Positions 44,021-52,873 of a stretch of 58,343 nucleotides of DNA are shown piece by piece. Made by a program: the position numbers and the translations under genes. The stretch is from Saccharothrix luteola. GTDB lineage: Bacteria > Actinomycetota > Actinomycetes > Mycobacteriales > Pseudonocardiaceae. The notes beneath the pieces were generated by a model. The model did no database searches and was not told the DNA's origin. It worked only from the letters and a program-made list of their open reading frames with translations. The stretch's first letter is position 1. Each line of letters starts with the position of its first letter. The stretch covers positions 1 through 58,343 of the forward strand of contig NZ_JAJHUO010000050.1 in assembly GCF_020859565.1 (NCBI RefSeq). The letters are read 5' to 3'.

Positions 44021-44494
44021 TCAGCGGGCCCTGAGGACGACGGTGCCCGCGGCCTTGTCGTGCAGGCCCCTGCCGTCGGCGTCCCACACCACCGCCGGGA
44101 TGATCGGGAAGATCAACACCGTCCGCAGCGCGGCCCGCGGCAGGCCGACGGCCTCCGTGCCGTCCATCCGCACGACCCGCAGCCCGAACAGCGCGTGACC
44201 AGGGGTGAAGCCGAAGAACCCGACCCCGACGACGGTGATGGCGAACCAGGCCAGCAGGCTCCAGTTCTGCGGCAGGTCGGGCATGGTGAACAGGCCCGCC
44301 ACGCCGCCCGAGAGGGCGAAGTCGACCAGGATGGCGATCGCGCGGCGGCCCGTGGACGCGACGGAGCCAGGACCGGACCGGGGCAGGCCGAGGCGTTCAC
44401 CCCGCCACCGCTGCCCGGTACCGTCTCCGGAGTCGGCGCCGGGTTCCAGCGCCGAGCGGGGTCCTGACAGCCACGAACCGGTCCACTTGCTCAC
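44021..44494 (-). CDS. RDD family membrane protein
   Basis: 157 residues. Two or three membrane helices (IAILVDFALSGGVAGLF, LLAWFAITVVGVGFFGF, AALRTVLIFPIIPAVVW) with the family GHALFGLRVVRMDG motif. The N-terminal 50 residues are polar. Corresponds to Rv2219A by position next to DUF4191 and glnA. RDD proteins are thought to be transport related; substrate unknown. Confidence 0.85.
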   Translation of the reverse strand: MSKWTGSWLSGPRSALEPGADSGDGTGQRWRGERLGLPRSGPGSVASTGRRAIAILVDFALSGGVAGLFTMPDLPQNWSLLAWFAITVVGVGFFGFTPGHALFGLRVVRMDGTEAVGLPRAALRTVLIFPIIPAVVWDADGRGLHDKAAGTVVLRAR

Positions 44495-44562
44495 CCCACC
44501 AGAGTAAGGCCGTGCTCAGCGGGTGAGGAGCGCCGGTCGGGTTGCCCGACCTGGGAGGCCCG

Positions 44563-44600
44563 TTAACACTGGCGAAACACGCGGGTGACGGCTGGGCAAC
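44563..44600 (+). promoter_or_regulatory. Four-site GlnR box upstream of glnA
   Basis: TTAAC-n6-GAAAC-n6-GTGAC-n6-GCAAC fits the actinobacterial GlnR consensus gTnAC-n6-GaAAC-n6-GTnAC-n6-GaAAC at the right spacing throughout. It begins 126 bases before the glnA GTG. GlnR binding would activate glnA under nitrogen limitation. Confidence 0.82.
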
Positions 44601-44688
44601 ACCACGGTCTTAGTTTCGCCACGATGGCAGGCCGCACCACGCAGCGGCGTACAACCACGCCCCCACCGCAGCAGAGGAGTCGACGAGG

Positions 44689-46113
44689 GTGTTCAAGAAT
44701 CCCGACGAGGTCCTGAAGTACATCTCCGACGAGGGCGTGAAGTTCGTAGACGTCCGCTTCAGCGACCTGCCCGGCGTGATGCAGCACTTCACGCTCCCCG
44801 CCGCCGCGTTCGACGCCGACGCCATCGCCGAGGGCCTCGCGTTCGACGGTTCGTCGGTCCGCGGCTTCCAGTCGATCCACGAGTCGGACATGCTGCTGCT
44901 GCCCGACCTCTACACCGCGCGCCTCGACCCGTTCCGGATCGAGAAGACGCTGATCGTCAACTTCTTCGTGCACGACCCGTTCACGCGTGAGGCGTACAGC
45001 CGCGACCCGCGCAACATCGCGCGCAAGGCCGAGCAGTACATCACGGAGTCGGGCATCGCGGACACCGCGTACTTCGGCGCCGAGGCGGAGTTCTACATCT
45101 TCGACTCGATCCGCTTCGACACCACCGCGAACGCGTCCTTCCACGAGATCGACTCGATCTCCGGCGCCTGGAACACGGGCCGTGAGGAAGAGGGCGGCAA
45201 CCGCGGCTACAAGGTCAAGTACAAGGGCGGCTACTTCCCCGTCTCGCCGACCGACCACTACGCGGACCTGCGCGACAAGATGGTCCTCAACATGCAGGCC
45301 CAGGGCTTCTCGGTCGAGCGCGCACACCACGAGGTGGGCACCGCCGGCCAGTCCGAGATCAACTACAAGTTCAACACGCTGCTGCACGCCGCGGACGACC
45401 TGATGCTGTTCAAGTACATCATCAAGAACACCGCGTGGCAGGCCGGCAAGACCGTGACGTTCATGCCGAAGCCGCTGTTCGGCGACAACGGCTCGGGCAT
45501 GCACACCCACCAGTCGCTGTGGAAGGACGGCCAGCCGCTGTTCCACGACGAGTCCGGCTACGCGGGCCTGTCGGACACGGCGCGGCACTACATCGGCGGC
45601 ATCCTGCACCACGCGCCGTCGCTGCTGGCGTTCACCAACCCGACGGTGAACTCCTACCACCGCCTGGTGCCGGGCTACGAGGCCCCGGTGTCGCTGGTCT
45701 ACTCCCAGCGCAACCGGTCGGCGTGCGTGCGCATCCCGATCACCGGCAACAACCCCAAGGCCAAGCGCATCGAGTTCCGCTGCCCCGACTCGTCGGGCAA
45801 CCCGTACCTGGCGTTCTCGGCCATGGTGATGGCCGGCCTGGACGGCGTGAAGAACAAGATCGAGCCGCCGGCCCCGATCGACAAGGACCTCTACGAGCTG
45901 CCGCCCGAGGAGGCCCGCGACGTCAAGCAGGTGCCGGCGTCCCTGGACGCGGTGCTGGACAGCCTCGAGGCGGACCACGAGTTCCTCCTGGAGGGCGGCG
46001 TCTTCACGCCGGACGTCATCGACACCTGGATCTCGTTCAAGCGGGAGCAGGAGATCGACCCGCTGCGCCTGCGCCCGAACCCCTACGAGTTCGCGCTCTA
46101 CTACGACGTGTGA
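44689..46113 (+). CDS. glnA: Glutamine synthetase type I
   Basis: 474 residues. It has the DGSSVRGFQ loop, the metal-binding EAEFYIFDSI, HEVGTAGQSEINYK, ATP-binding NRSACVRIP and the adenylylation site region KDLYELPPEE, in which the Tyr is the target of GlnE. This is the dodecameric GSI-beta class, which makes glutamine from glutamate, ammonia and ATP. GTG start preceded by AGGAGTCGACGAG. glnE lies 3.5 kb downstream on the opposite strand, matching Rv2220-Rv2221c. Confidence 0.97.
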   Translation: MFKNPDEVLKYISDEGVKFVDVRFSDLPGVMQHFTLPAAAFDADAIAEGLAFDGSSVRGFQSIHESDMLLLPDLYTARLDPFRIEKTLIVNFFVHDPFTREAYSRDPRNIARKAEQYITESGIADTAYFGAEAEFYIFDSIRFDTTANASFHEIDSISGAWNTGREEEGGNRGYKVKYKGGYFPVSPTDHYADLRDKMVLNMQAQGFSVERAHHEVGTAGQSEINYKFNTLLHAADDLMLFKYIIKNTAWQAGKTVTFMPKPLFGDNGSGMHTHQSLWKDGQPLFHDESGYAGLSDTARHYIGGILHHAPSLLAFTNPTVNSYHRLVPGYEAPVSLVYSQRNRSACVRIPITGNNPKAKRIEFRCPDSSGNPYLAFSAMVMAGLDGVKNKIEPPAPIDKDLYELPPEEARDVKQVPASLDAVLDSLEADHEFLLEGGVFTPDVIDTWISFKREQEIDPLRLRPNPYEFALYYDV

Positions 46114-46171
46114 TCGGCACGGGGCTCTGACCAGCGGTTCCACCGGTTGAAGCCCCACTCACACCTCCACA

Positions 46172-46214
46172 GGCCGAAGGCCGGGCGACCACTGCGGTCG
46201 CCCGGCCTTCGGCC
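46172..46214 (+). terminator. glnA terminator
   Basis: GGCCGAAGGCCGGGCGACC-actgc-GGTCGCCCGGCCTTCGGCC, a perfect 19-bp stem followed by TTT. Confidence 0.9.
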
Positions 46215-46227
46215 TTTCGCGATCAGG

Positions 46228-46965
46228 TCAGGTCGGTGACGGCGCGGAGGAGCGCGGGCGGGTGTCGAGGAGGTTGCCCGATTCACGGTCCCGGTATTGG
46301 ACGCGCAGGTACTTGATCTGGGTCGCCGGGATGACGACGCGGGCCCAGCGCTCGCCGATGACGTCCTCGACGTGGGTCTCGGCGCCGTCCAGCGGTTTGC
46401 CGAGGTAGGTCATGGAGACGCCTTCCAGGACGATCTCGCGCTCCTCCGGCACCCCCGACGCGGTGTGGGAGCGGAGGAAGCCGAAGAACGACGTGCCGTC
46501 CACCAGGTGCACGTGCACCCACGGCACGCTGCCCGGCGGGCGGTCGCGGCGGAAGACCTGGTGCCACGCGGTCTGCTGCTGCACGGACGTGACCTCGCTG
46601 CGGTGGCGGGCCAGCAGCAGGTCGAGGAGGGCGGCCAGGGCGCAGGCCAGCGCGAGTTCGGCCACGACGGACGTGAGCACGAGGGGCAGGTGTGAGCGCA
46701 CGTACGCCGCACCGCCGTTGACCAGGCGGTCCAACGGCACCACGACGTCGACACCGGACAGCGCGCGCACCGCGGCGCCGAAGGCGATCAGCAGCGCGCA
46801 CGCGGTCAGCGTGAACGCGAGGCTGCCCAACGCCACCCGGGACGCCTCGCGGAACGGTGACTCCTTGAAGCCCGCACGCCTGCGCTCCCGCAGCAGCTCG
46901 AACACGATGCCGGGCGCGACCAGCGCGAGGAACGACGCCACCGCACCGAGGGTCTGCGGCACCAC
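46228..46965 (-). CDS. DUF6338 membrane protein
   Basis: 245 residues starting VPQTLGAVASFLALVAPGIV (GTG). Four membrane helices in the first 130 residues, including VALGSLAFTLTACALLIAFG, then a soluble domain (VHVHLVDGTSFFGFLRSH, SMTYLGKPLDGAETHVEDV) resembling the DUF6338 pattern. Its GTG shares one base with the stop of the upstream small gene (TAGTG). Function unknown. Confidence 0.8.
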   Translation of the reverse strand: MVPQTLGAVASFLALVAPGIVFELLRERRRAGFKESPFREASRVALGSLAFTLTACALLIAFGAAVRALSGVDVVVPLDRLVNGGAAYVRSHLPLVLTSVVAELALACALAALLDLLLARHRSEVTSVQQQTAWHQVFRRDRPPGSVPWVHVHLVDGTSFFGFLRSHTASGVPEEREIVLEGVSMTYLGKPLDGAETHVEDVIGERWARVVIPATQIKYLRVQYRDRESGNLLDTRPRSSAPSPT

Positions 46966-47186
46966 TACCGCGTGTCACCGCGCGCCGGGGGCGGCTCGCT
47001 CGCCTCGGAGTCGAGGTACCTGAACGGCCCTCCGCTCGCGGGCATCGCCTCCTCCGGCTCGTCCGCTTCGTACGGGCCACCGGTCGGCACGGCCGAGGCG
47101 GGCAACGGCGGTAGTGCCTCGACGGCTTCGACGGCCTCGATCTCGGCGATCAGGCGCTCGACTCGGGCCTTGCGATCGTCTGCCAT
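46965..47186 (-). CDS. Small acidic protein in DUF1232-DUF6338 operon
   Basis: 73 residues starting MADDRKARVERLIAEIEAVE. A short acidic coil followed by a Pro/Gly/Glu-rich tail, likely disordered. No domain recognised. It overlaps the DUF6338 start by one base and lies 44 bases after the DUF1232 gene. Confidence 0.6.
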   Translation of the reverse strand: MADDRKARVERLIAEIEAVEAVEALPPLPASAVPTGGPYEADEPEEAMPASGGPFRYLDSEASEPPPARGDTR

Positions 47187-47230
47187 GCGCTTCCTCCCTA
47201 CCCCGGAAGTCGCGCAGCGTACCGACCGCG

Positions 47231-47644
47231 TTACCCCCTGCGCGCCCCGCCCGGTCCCACACCGGTCAACCGGCGCACCACCGCCAGCCCGTCCGCCGTA
47301 CCGGGCCAGTGGGCCTCCACCAAGTCGAACGCGGTCACGCGAATCACCGAGCGCAGCACCCAGCACACCACGATCGCGTCGTCCGCGTACCCCAGAACCG
47401 GGATGAAGTCGGGCACCAGGTCGAACGGCAGCGCCAGGTACCCCAGCAGCAGCCACAGCCGCACCCGGGCGGACCGGGGAACGCGCGGGTCGCGGGCCAG
47501 GCGGGTGACCAGCCGCAGGACGTCCGGCAGCAGCCGCAGGGCCAACCGCAACGCCACGCCCCGCGGCCGGACCAGGAACAGACCCAGCAGCAGCACCAGC
47601 CACAGGCCGACCAGCCCGAGCAGGACACCGACGAGGACGTCCAC
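47231..47644 (-). CDS. DUF1232 membrane-associated protein
   Basis: 137 residues. N-terminal membrane helix (VGVLLGLVGLWLVLLLGLFL) and the DUF1232 block ALPFDLVPDFIPVLGYADD, with its conserved PxDxxPD acidic turn. Small proteins of this family are of unknown function. It begins directly (no gap) after the stop of the upstream anchored protein. Confidence 0.85.
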   Translation of the reverse strand: MDVLVGVLLGLVGLWLVLLLGLFLVRPRGVALRLALRLLPDVLRLVTRLARDPRVPRSARVRLWLLLGYLALPFDLVPDFIPVLGYADDAIVVCWVLRSVIRVTAFDLVEAHWPGTADGLAVVRRLTGVGPGGARRG

Positions 47645-48274
47645 CTACTTGGGGATCGGGATACCGGTCACGGTCACCGCGCCGCCGGTCGGCGCGAGCT
47701 GGCCGATGATCCCCGCGAACGTCAGCGAGAACGAGGTGCTGTCGGCGCCGGCCGTCCGGTCCAGCTCCAGGAACCCGTTGATGCTGGAGTTCTTCGCGAT
47801 CGACGACGGCCACCGGCTGGTGGACACGGACGCGCCGTAGTCGCGCTGCGCGTCGTCGACCGCCGAGATGGACGGGACGGGCAGGTCCATCTTCGCGTTG
47901 CTGGCGTTTATGGCGGTGACGAACACCTTGAGGCGGCCGCCCGCGTTCTCCACCTTGGTGACCTCCACGGTGAGCAGGCCGCGCGCCTGCTTCCACGACC
48001 CCGTGAGCACCTTGGCGTCCACGCTGGGGGGCGCTTCGTCCTCCGAGGTCGTGCCCACCGCGCCGTCCAGGCTGCCGATGGTGTCGTCCGAGGAGGCGGA
48101 GGTCGTCGTGGGGGTGGTCGAAGAAGTTTCGCGCAGGGTGACGCTCAACGCGCCGACGCCGACCGTGCCCGCGGTGACCGCCTGGATCACCCCGAGCAGG
48201 ACCAGCACGCCGAGCACGACCAAGCTGATCTTCAAAGCTGCGCTGCTCTTCTTGCGGTGGGTCTCGTCGTCCAT
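47645..48274 (-). CDS. Membrane-anchored exported protein, Ig-like/DUF4352-like
   Basis: 209 residues starting MDDETHRKKSSAALKISLVV. One N-terminal membrane helix and a Ser/Thr-rich linker precede an extracellular beta-rich domain (GLLTVEVTKVENAGGRLKVF, MDLPVPSISAVDDAQRDY) like DUF4352-type telokin-Ig folds. The ATG at 48274 has GAAGGA 4 bases before it. Heads the four-gene minus-strand operon through DUF1232, the small acidic gene and DUF6338. Confidence 0.75.
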   Translation of the reverse strand: MDDETHRKKSSAALKISLVVLGVLVLLGVIQAVTAGTVGVGALSVTLRETSSTTPTTTSASSDDTIGSLDGAVGTTSEDEAPPSVDAKVLTGSWKQARGLLTVEVTKVENAGGRLKVFVTAINASNAKMDLPVPSISAVDDAQRDYGASVSTSRWPSSIAKNSSINGFLELDRTAGADSTSFSLTFAGIIGQLAPTGGAVTVTGIPIPK

Positions 48275-48463
48275 GACGTCCTTCGTCCGGGCGCACGCGT
48301 GCGAACGTGAATCTCCCCCAGGAGTGTCGCTAGTCTCGACATAAGGAACACCAATAGTCAATGCGAGACGGCCCTGGATCGACGGTGCGTAGCCCCCGAT
48401 CAACACGCCGTCGACACCAGGGCTGCTCCCACCCCGATCGGGGAGGGCGGTTAAGGTCGCGCC

Positions 48464-48679
48464 GTGTCTGATGACGTCGCAACCCCCGCCCAGGTGCTGT
48501 CCACCAACATCTTCGACTCCGCCGCCGAGGCGATCGAGGCGATCGGCGCCGCCGACGTGCTCGGTCTCGGCGTCCGGGTGTCGAACCGCCTCGTCCAGGA
48601 CGAGGAGTCCGACGACACCCTCGTCGAGGAGTGGATCGTCGAACTGCTCACCACGGTCCCGACCGTCGACGAGGAGTAG
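48464..48679 (+). CDS. Small acidic hypothetical protein
   Basis: 71 residues starting VSDDVATPAQVLSTNIFDSA, a strongly acidic protein (DEESDDTLVEEW). No domain or membrane segment. GC3 bias supports coding. It is alone between divergent and convergent genes. Confidence 0.6.
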   Translation: MSDDVATPAQVLSTNIFDSAAEAIEAIGAADVLGLGVRVSNRLVQDEESDDTLVEEWIVELLTTVPTVDEE

Positions 48680-48724
48680 TCAGCCGGTGGGCCCCCGCCG
48701 TCGACGGGGGCCCTCCACCACGAG

Positions 48725-49654
48725 TCACACGGTCAGCACGATCTTGCCGCGCACGTGCTTGCCCTCCAGCAGCCGGTGCGCCTCGGCGGCCTGCGCCAGC
48801 GGGAACGTCTGCTGCACCTCCACCTTCAACGCGCCCGAGCCCGCCTGCCCGGCCAGCCAGTCCAGGTCCTCCCGCACGGGCTTGGCGTAGGAGAACCGGC
48901 CGCCGAGCTCCAGCACGTTGGTATCCACAATGGACACGATCCGGGCCGGGTCGCGCACCAGCGCGGGCGAGTCGTTGAGCGCCGCGCCGCCGACGCAGTC
49001 GAACGCCACGTCGACCAGCCCGTCGCCACCGACGAGCTCGGCCACGTTGTCCACGAGCGCGTCTCCGTAGGCCACCGGCTCCGCGCCCAGCGACCGCAGG
49101 AACCCGTGGTTGCGCGGCGACGCCGTGCCGATCACCCTCGCCGCGCCGAGGATCCGCGCCACCTGCACGGCCAGGTGCCCCACACCGCCCGCGGCGGCGT
49201 GCACGAGCACCGTGTCGCCGGACGACACCCCGACCTTGCGCAACGACTGCACCGCCGTGAGCCCGGTGAGCGAGAGCGCGCCCGCCTCCACGAACGACAG
49301 CGACGCCGGCTTGTGCGCCAACCCGCGCTCGGTGGCGGCGATCAGCTCCGCGTACGTCCCGTTCTGCACGTGGTCCTTGCGCTGGTAGCCGAACACCTCG
49401 TCGCCGACGGCGAACCCGTCCACGGCGGGCCCGACGGCGCGCACCACCCCGGCCACGTCCCAGCCCGGCACGAGCGGGAAGTGGCACGGCGTCGAACTCG
49501 CCACGTACCCCATGCGCACCAGCCGGTCGACCGGGTTCACCCCGGCGGCACGCACCTCGACCAGCACCTGGTCCAGCGCGATCGGCGGGTCGGGCAGCTC
49601 CCGCATCACGAGGACTTCGGCATCTCCGAATTCGGTCTGCGCGATCGCTTTCAC
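48725..49654 (-). CDS. Zinc-free NADP-dependent quinone oxidoreductase-type MDR protein
   Basis: 309 residues. The GroES-like N-terminus (PLVPGWDVAGVVRAVG) and Rossmann NADP site (VLVHAAAGGVGHLAVQVARILGA cut: AAAGGVGHLAVQ) match the quinone oxidoreductase branch of the MDR family. The zinc ligands of alcohol dehydrogenases are absent. Substrate unknown. Confidence 0.88.
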   Translation of the reverse strand: MKAIAQTEFGDAEVLVMRELPDPPIALDQVLVEVRAAGVNPVDRLVRMGYVASSTPCHFPLVPGWDVAGVVRAVGPAVDGFAVGDEVFGYQRKDHVQNGTYAELIAATERGLAHKPASLSFVEAGALSLTGLTAVQSLRKVGVSSGDTVLVHAAAGGVGHLAVQVARILGAARVIGTASPRNHGFLRSLGAEPVAYGDALVDNVAELVGGDGLVDVAFDCVGGAALNDSPALVRDPARIVSIVDTNVLELGGRFSYAKPVREDLDWLAGQAGSGALKVEVQQTFPLAQAAEAHRLLEGKHVRGKIVLTV

Positions 49655-49666
49655 GGACCCCAGTCT

Positions 49667-52609
49667 TCAGGACCCGTAGAAGATGCGCTCGATCACGGCC
49701 CGCGCGCGACGGGTGGTGCGCCGGTAGGAGTCCAGGAACTCACCGGGGTCGACCGGGTGCCCCATCGCCGACGCCACCGCGGCCAGGTCGCGCCCGGCCG
49801 TCGGCAGCTGGTCACCGGCCTTGCCCTTCACCAGCACGACGGCGTTGCGCGCCTCGGTCGCCATCACCCACGCGTCCATCAGGGCCGACGAGTCGTCCTC
49901 CGACACCAGCCCGGCCTCGGTCGCCGCACGCAGCCCGCGCACGGTCGACGGCGTGCGCAGGCCGGGCACCTCGCACGCGTGCTGCAGTTGCAGCAGCTGC
50001 ACGGTCCACTCCACGTCGGCGAGCCCGCCCCGCCCCAGCTTGGTGTGCGTGGACGGGTCGGCGCCGCGCGGCAACCGTTCGGCCTCGACGCGGGCCTTGA
50101 TGCGCCGGATCTCCCGCACGGCGCCGGCGTCCAGGCCGTGCTCCGGGTAGCGCACCGGGTCGATCATCTCGATGAACCGCGCGCCGAGGTCCGCGTCGCC
50201 GCCGATGAACCGCGCCCGCAGCAGCGCCTGCGCCTCCCACAGCTCGGCCCACTGCGCGTAGTAGGCCCGGTAGGAGTCGAGCGTGCGCACCAGGGGCCCC
50301 TGCCTGCCCTCCGGCCGCAGGTCGGTGTCCACCTCCAACGGCGGGTCCTGGCTGGGCGCGCTGAGCAGCCGCCGCACCTGCTCCACCACCGACGACGCGT
50401 AGCGGGCGGCGTCCGCGTCCGTCACGCCCGGCGCGGGCTCGCACACGAACAGCACGTCGGCGTCCGAGCCGTACCCCAGCTCGCGCCCGCCGAGCCGGCC
50501 CATGCCGATGACCGCGATCGACGCCGGCCGCTCACCGGCCGACCGCACGACCGCGTCCAACGCCCCTTGCAACACCGCCACCCACACCTCGGACAGCGAC
50601 ACGCACACCGTCCGCAGCGGGACCAGCCCCAGCAGGTCCGCCGACGCCACCCGCAGCAGCTCTTGGCGGCGCAGCGACCGGGCGGCGGTGACCGCGCGTC
50701 CCAGGTCGTTGTACCGGGACACGGCGCTGCGCAGCGGGTTGCCGATGGTCATCGGGTCGCGGCCGACGAGCGCGTCGGTGTCGGCCAGCAGCGGCAGCAC
50801 CTCGGGCGCGCGCACCAGCAGGTCCGGCACGAGCTTCGACGTGCCCAGCAGCGCGGCCAGCCGGTCGACCACCGTGCCCTCGTCCCGCAGCAGCCGCAGG
50901 TACCAGGGCGTCTCGGCCAACGCCTCCGACACCTTCCGGTACGCCAGCAGCCCGCGGTCCGGGTCCGGGGTGGTGGCGAACAGGTCCAGCAGCACGGGCA
51001 GCAGCGCCGTCTGTATCCGCGCCCGCCGGGAAACGCCCCGGGTCAGCGCCTCGATGTGCTTCAGCGCGCCATCCGGCGCGGCATACCCCAGAGCGGCCAG
51101 TCGCGCCGCGGCCTGGGACGTGGTCAACCGCAGCCCTTCGGTCGGCACCTTCGCGACGGCCTCCAGCAGCGGCCGGTAGAACAGCTTCTCGTGCAGCCGG
51201 CGCACCTGGTTGGCGCGCTTGCGGAACTCGGCGAGCAGCACCTGGCCCTCCGACAGCCCGCCCTCGGCCTGCAACCCGGACGCACGCGCCAGCCAGCGCA
51301 GCGCGGTCACGTCGCCCTCGGCCGGGAACAGGTGCGTGCGCAGCAGCCGCTGCAGCTGCAACCGGTGCTCTAACGTGCGCAGGAACCGGTATGCGCGGCC
51401 GAAGTCGGCGGCGTCCGCCCGGCCGACGTACCCACCGCGCCCCAACGCCGTCAACGCCTGGGTGGTCGTGGTGATGCGCAGTTCCTCGTCACCGCGGCCG
51501 TGCACGAGTTGCAGCAGCTGCACGGCGAACTCGACGTCACGCAGCCCGCCGCGGCCCAGCTTCAGCTCCCGGTCGGTCAGGTCCACCGGCACGTGGTCCT
51601 CGACGCGGCGGCGCATGGCCTGCACGTCGGGCACGAAGTTCTCGCGTTCGGCGGCCGTCCACACCAGGGGCCGCACCACGTCCATGTACCGCAGGCCCAG
51701 CTCCTCGTCACCGGCCACCGGCCTGGCCTTGAGCAGCGCCTGGAACTCCCACGTCCGCGCCCACCGCTGGTAGTAGGTGGCGTGGCCGTCCAGCGTGCGC
51801 ACCAGCGCACCCGCCTTGCCCTCCGGCCGCAGCGCCGCGTCCACCTCGAAGCACGCCTGGCCCGCGACCTGCATCACCGCGCCCGCCAACCGGGTCGCCA
51901 CGGCCAGGTCGCCCTCGCCGACGAACACGACGTCGACGTCGCTGACGTAGTTCAGCTCACGCGCGCCGCACTTGCCCATCGCGATCACCGCGAGCCGGCA
52001 CTCGTCGGACCGCGGCACCTGCCGACCGGCGACATCCAGCGCGGCCCGCAACGCGGCCACGGCCAGGTCCGACAGCAGGCTCGCGACGTCGTCGTAGTTG
52101 ACGTACGGCTGGTCGGGCTCGACCACGTGCGCCAAGTCGTCGGCGGCGATCCGGCACAGCAGCGCCCGGTACCCGATCCGCAGCGCCCGCACCGCGTCCG
52201 CGCCGGTCAGCCCTTCGACCGCGGCGAGGAGGGCGGGCACGAACGACCCGGCGTCCACCGGCTCGGCGTCGACCAGGTCGCGCCAGCGGTCCGGGTTGGC
52301 GACCAGGAAGTCCGACAGCGCGGTGGACGAGCCCAGCACCGCGAGCAGCCGACCGCGCAACGCCTCGACGTCCCGCAACGCCTGGTCCAACTCGGGCCAC
52401 CGGTCACCGAGCGCGACGCGCAGCCGGTCGACGCCGAGCAGCGCCAGGTCCGGGTCCGGGCTGCGGGACAACGCCACCATGATCGGCTCGTTGCCCTCGG
52501 TCGGCCGCCGCCCTTCCCACCACCCGGCGGCGCGCAGGAGCTCACCGCCGCGCGCCTCGGTCAGGCCGAACCTCGCGGGGGACGTGGGCAGGCGGGCTGG
52601 ATCGGTCAT
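49667..52609 (-). CDS. glnE: Bifunctional GlnA adenylyltransferase/deadenylylase
   Basis: 980 residues with two nucleotidyltransferase domains. The N-terminal one has the deadenylylation site (GARELNYVSDVDVVFVGEGD) and the C-terminal one the adenylylation site (GGRELGYGSDADVLFVCEP), each followed by the helical GlnE domains. It attaches AMP to, or removes it from, the Tyr of GlnA. Full length. It lies downstream of glnA on the opposite strand, as in mycobacteria. Confidence 0.95.
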   Translation of the reverse strand: MTDPARLPTSPARFGLTEARGGELLRAAGWWEGRRPTEGNEPIMVALSRSPDPDLALLGVDRLRVALGDRWPELDQALRDVEALRGRLLAVLGSSTALSDFLVANPDRWRDLVDAEPVDAGSFVPALLAAVEGLTGADAVRALRIGYRALLCRIAADDLAHVVEPDQPYVNYDDVASLLSDLAVAALRAALDVAGRQVPRSDECRLAVIAMGKCGARELNYVSDVDVVFVGEGDLAVATRLAGAVMQVAGQACFEVDAALRPEGKAGALVRTLDGHATYYQRWARTWEFQALLKARPVAGDEELGLRYMDVVRPLVWTAAERENFVPDVQAMRRRVEDHVPVDLTDRELKLGRGGLRDVEFAVQLLQLVHGRGDEELRITTTTQALTALGRGGYVGRADAADFGRAYRFLRTLEHRLQLQRLLRTHLFPAEGDVTALRWLARASGLQAEGGLSEGQVLLAEFRKRANQVRRLHEKLFYRPLLEAVAKVPTEGLRLTTSQAAARLAALGYAAPDGALKHIEALTRGVSRRARIQTALLPVLLDLFATTPDPDRGLLAYRKVSEALAETPWYLRLLRDEGTVVDRLAALLGTSKLVPDLLVRAPEVLPLLADTDALVGRDPMTIGNPLRSAVSRYNDLGRAVTAARSLRRQELLRVASADLLGLVPLRTVCVSLSEVWVAVLQGALDAVVRSAGERPASIAVIGMGRLGGRELGYGSDADVLFVCEPAPGVTDADAARYASSVVEQVRRLLSAPSQDPPLEVDTDLRPEGRQGPLVRTLDSYRAYYAQWAELWEAQALLRARFIGGDADLGARFIEMIDPVRYPEHGLDAGAVREIRRIKARVEAERLPRGADPSTHTKLGRGGLADVEWTVQLLQLQHACEVPGLRTPSTVRGLRAATEAGLVSEDDSSALMDAWVMATEARNAVVLVKGKAGDQLPTAGRDLAAVASAMGHPVDPGEFLDSYRRTTRRARAVIERIFYGS

Positions 52610-52648
52610 CGACGAACACCGTAGCCCGCCGGGACGCCCGGAAAAGCG

Positions 52649-52873
52649 TCAGCCCGCCACGATCAAGTAGATGCCGAACAACACTACGGTCACGCACGCC
52701 AGCAGGCACGCCGCCGCCACGACCGTGGGCGCCGCCGTCGGCGCCTGCCGCTCCTGCGCCGCCTCCCGCGCCGACAGCGCGCGCAGCCCGCCGGAGAACA
52801 GCAGGACCAGCCCCAGCACCACCGCGAGGCTCACCCCGAACACGGCGCCCAACGCCGCCCAGTCGATCTTCAC
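52649..52873 (-). CDS. Small two-helix membrane protein coupled to PiT
   Basis: 74 residues starting VKIDWAALGAVFGVSLAVVL. Two membrane helices (residues about 8-28 and 51-71) linked by a charged loop. The GTG overlaps the stop of the pit gene (GTGA), so it is translated with the transporter. A small accessory subunit is likely; not characterised. Confidence 0.75.
   Translation of the reverse strand: MKIDWAALGAVFGVSLAVVLGLVLLFSGGLRALSAREAAQERQAPTAAPTVVAAACLLACVTVVLFGIYLIVAG

Noticed and set aside
48755..51373. A long plus-strand open frame opposite glnE
   Set aside because: Same composition artefact; GlnE motifs are intact on the minus strand.
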